Source: Desulfomicrobium sp. (GTDB lineage Bacteria > Desulfobacterota > Desulfovibrionia > Desulfovibrionales > Desulfomicrobiaceae). Taken from it: DNA of 15,171 nt. The notes beneath the pieces were generated by a model. The model did not search any database and was not told the DNA's origin. It was given only the letters and a program-made list of their open reading frames with translations. The stretch is from positions 1 to 15,171 of the forward strand of contig DPKT01000115.1 in the NCBI GenBank assembly GCA_003542385.1, given 5' to 3'. Shown piece by piece: positions 14,064-15,171 of the stretch; position 1 is the stretch's first letter, and each line of letters opens with the position of its first letter. A program made the translations under genes and the position numbers.

Positions 14064-14498
14064 TTTCACTCACCTTCTTTTCCAACATTTTGATTGCACG
14101 GGACGCCGCGGCGCATCGGTCGCGAAAATTGCGTCACCACCCCGTCCTCGCACGACCTCATGCCGGCTGTCTTCACTTATGAAGCGGAAAAAATCAAAGC
14201 CCGAGAAGAAGCACCCCACTCATCGTTCACTCGAAGCGCGCGTTGCGGCTGACGTTTATCCGGAAATGTTGATATGAGACCAAGAATTACGTATCGTTGA
14301 CTCTACCGATTTTGCCACGGGGCGGGCTCTGCCCGCTGCCGATGGTTCGTGCGGGGAACGAGAAACAGGACGCGACGACGGCCCTGACCCCCCGAGGCCG
14401 CATCGCCCGGGAGTCCGTTCCGAACCTCATCGTATGGATGCGGTGCGATACGACAATGCGGGTATGCAACGCCACACTGGCATAACGGAGGTACCACT
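14064..14498. other. Gene-free interval
   Basis: About 435 bases between the divergent DUF362 and BON-lipoprotein genes. Open frames here are short, lack ribosome sites and show no family features. One small perfect hairpin, GCGGGC-TCT-GCCCGC (14322-14336), is present without a T-tract. The interval must hold the promoters of both flanking genes, but I could not point to a convincing pair of elements for either. No repeat array, tRNA or insertion sequence was seen. Confidence 0.5.
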
Positions 14499-14813
14499 AT
14501 GAATAATTGTCTGAAGATCATGAAAATCATGCTGTGCGTGCTGCTGGTCGCGTCTTTCGTGGGCTGCGCCGGAACAAAGACGCGCGAAAGCACCGGACAG
14601 TACATCGACGATTCCGCCATCACGACCAAGGTCAAGGCCGCCATATTCGCCGAAGAGTCCCTGAAGACGCTGCAGATCACGGTGGTCACGTTCAAGGGCG
14701 TCGTGCAGTTGAGCGGTTTTGTCGACTCCGCGGCCAGCGTCAACAAGGCGGGCCAGGTCGCCCGCGGCGTCAAGGGGGTGAAGTCGGTCAAGAATGACCT
14801 CGTGGTCAAATGA
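14499..14813 (+). CDS. BON-domain lipoprotein
   Basis: A 104-residue predicted lipoprotein. A signal peptide with lipobox ends at ASFVGC-AG (C25), so the mature protein should be lipid-anchored in the envelope. The rest is a single BON domain: DDSAITTKVKAAIFAEESL, then LQITVVTFKGVVQLSGFVDSA and the closing VARGVKGVKSVKNDLVV, as in OsmY and related envelope-stress proteins. BON domains are thought to bind membranes or other envelope components. An AACGGAGG site lies eight bases before the ATG. It stands alone, with a strong hairpin after it, and has no visible tie to the arsenic genes. Confidence 0.9.
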   Translation: MNNCLKIMKIMLCVLLVASFVGCAGTKTRESTGQYIDDSAITTKVKAAIFAEESLKTLQITVVTFKGVVQLSGFVDSAASVNKAGQVARGVKGVKSVKNDLVVK

Positions 14814-14851
14814 CCCCCGGCTGAACATACACGCCGGACAGCCCGGCATCA

Positions 14852-14879
14852 CGCGGGATCGCCGACCGGCGATCCCGCG
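14852..14879 (+). terminator. Strong hairpin after the BON lipoprotein gene
   Basis: A perfect 13-bp inverted repeat (CGCGGGATCGCCG, two bases, then its complement) begins 38 bases after the lipoprotein stop and ends 54 bases before the next start. No T-tract follows, so it is a probable but weakly supported terminator. Confidence 0.6.
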
Positions 14880-14933
14880 GGCACGTGATATGGCTGCCGG
14901 GCCCCCAACTCTCGCGCTGCATGAGGAGAACAC

Positions 14934-15171
14934 ATGCCCGCATCAAAAGAAAAAAAACTTGAAATGCTCCGTTCCATGCTCCTGGCCCGAAAATTCGAGG
15001 AGGAGCTGACGGAGCTGTGCAAAATCAAGAACAAGATTCCGGGGATGATGATCTTGTGCACGGGCCAGGAGGCCGTCGGCGCCGGGGTCTGCGCCGCCCT
15101 GGAGGCGGAGGACGTCATCATCACCAACCACCGCAGCCACAGCCACCTGCTGGCCAAGGGCGCGGACCCGA
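14934..15171 (+). CDS. Pyruvate/acetoin dehydrogenase E1 alpha subunit, 5' part
   Basis: The first 79 codons of a thiamine-diphosphate-dependent dehydrogenase E1 alpha subunit (PdhA/AcoA type), which decarboxylates pyruvate, acetoin or another 2-oxo acid in a complex with E1 beta and E2. The N-terminal helix MLRSMLLARKFEEELTELC, the block GMMILCTGQEAVGAGVCAAL (family: GQEA) and ITNHRSHSHLLAKGADP (family: xRxHxHxLAKG) are typical. ATG at 14934 is preceded by GAGGAG. The gene runs off the window, so the E1 beta and E2 genes that would settle pyruvate versus acetoin are not visible. Confidence 0.88.
   Translation, partial: MPASKEKKLEMLRSMLLARKFEEELTELCKIKNKIPGMMILCTGQEAVGAGVCAALEAEDVIITNHRSHSHLLAKGADP

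Noticed and set aside
14064..14069. GTG start two codons upstream of the DUF362 ATG
   Set aside because: The AAGGTG ribosome site would be only one base away. ATG 14063 has proper spacing.
14322..14336. Hairpin in the gene-free interval as a terminator
   Set aside because: It has a six-base stem with no T-tract and is not adjacent to a gene end.
1..15171. CRISPR arrays, tRNA/rRNA genes, insertion sequences or integrase/attachment sites
   Set aside because: No regular repeat-spacer pattern, transposase, integrase, RNA gene or flanking direct repeats were seen, so the island's mobility cannot be shown from this window.

Overview
The window looks like a chromosomal arsenic (metalloid) island from an anaerobic, GC-rich deltaproteobacterium of the sulfate-reducer type (Desulfovibrionales, for example a Desulfomicrobium- or Desulfovibrio-like organism). 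This rests on the GC-rich coding sequence, strong GGAGG ribosome binding sites, an NrfD-type quinol module with a Tat-exported molybdoenzyme, a DUF362 ferredoxin and the family make-up of the genes. The genus is an inference.

Layout. 1-588 is the 3' part of a SpoIIE/RsbU-type PP2C phosphatase, followed by a small ORF that resembles the tail of a chemotaxis receptor (663-866). 958-2613 (minus strand) is arsR1 plus an ArsP-type (DUF318) permease. Divergent from it, 2782-4599 is a four-gene operon: arsR2, a small CPKC thioredoxin-fold protein, a secreted thioredoxin and a CcdA-like thiol transporter. 4600-4982 is a regulatory region and long leader. 4983-10218 is a three-gene operon in B-C-A order: a four-cluster ferredoxin subunit, an NrfD-type membrane subunit and a 1072-residue Tat-exported molybdopterin catalytic subunit of the tetrathionate-reductase (TtrA) kind. 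A bidirectional terminator separates it from a broken ZIP metal transporter (10281-10750, minus strand). 10926-12819 is arsR3, acr3 and a thioredoxin-type arsC. After a terminator come a DUF362 ferredoxin protein (12930-14063, minus strand), a gene-free stretch, a BON-domain lipoprotein (14499-14813) and the 5' end of a pyruvate/acetoin dehydrogenase E1 alpha gene (14934 to the window end).

How the parts fit. ArsC (cytoplasmic arsenate reduction) and Acr3 (arsenite efflux) form a standard detoxification unit under arsR3. The ArsP-like permease and the periplasmic thiol-redox operon, under two related ArsR repressors, look like a second unit, perhaps for trivalent organic or thiolated arsenicals. 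Between them sits the TtrBCA-like respiratory complex. Its promoter carries a 27-bp element that matches the arsR3 promoter at 23 of 27 positions and has its dyad centred at the same place. The window contains no two-component system of the TtrRS kind. The working hypothesis is a metalloid-responsive, ArsR-controlled periplasmic molybdoenzyme of unproven substrate (arsenate, thioarsenate, antimonate, selenate or tetrathionate). This is the most interesting content of the window.

Three ArsR repressors appear to use three different operator designs: a TTTGCA inverted repeat over the arsR1 promoter, a TTGGC-N6-GCCAA element present twice around arsR2, and the ATAT-containing element shared by arsR3 and the molybdoenzyme operon.
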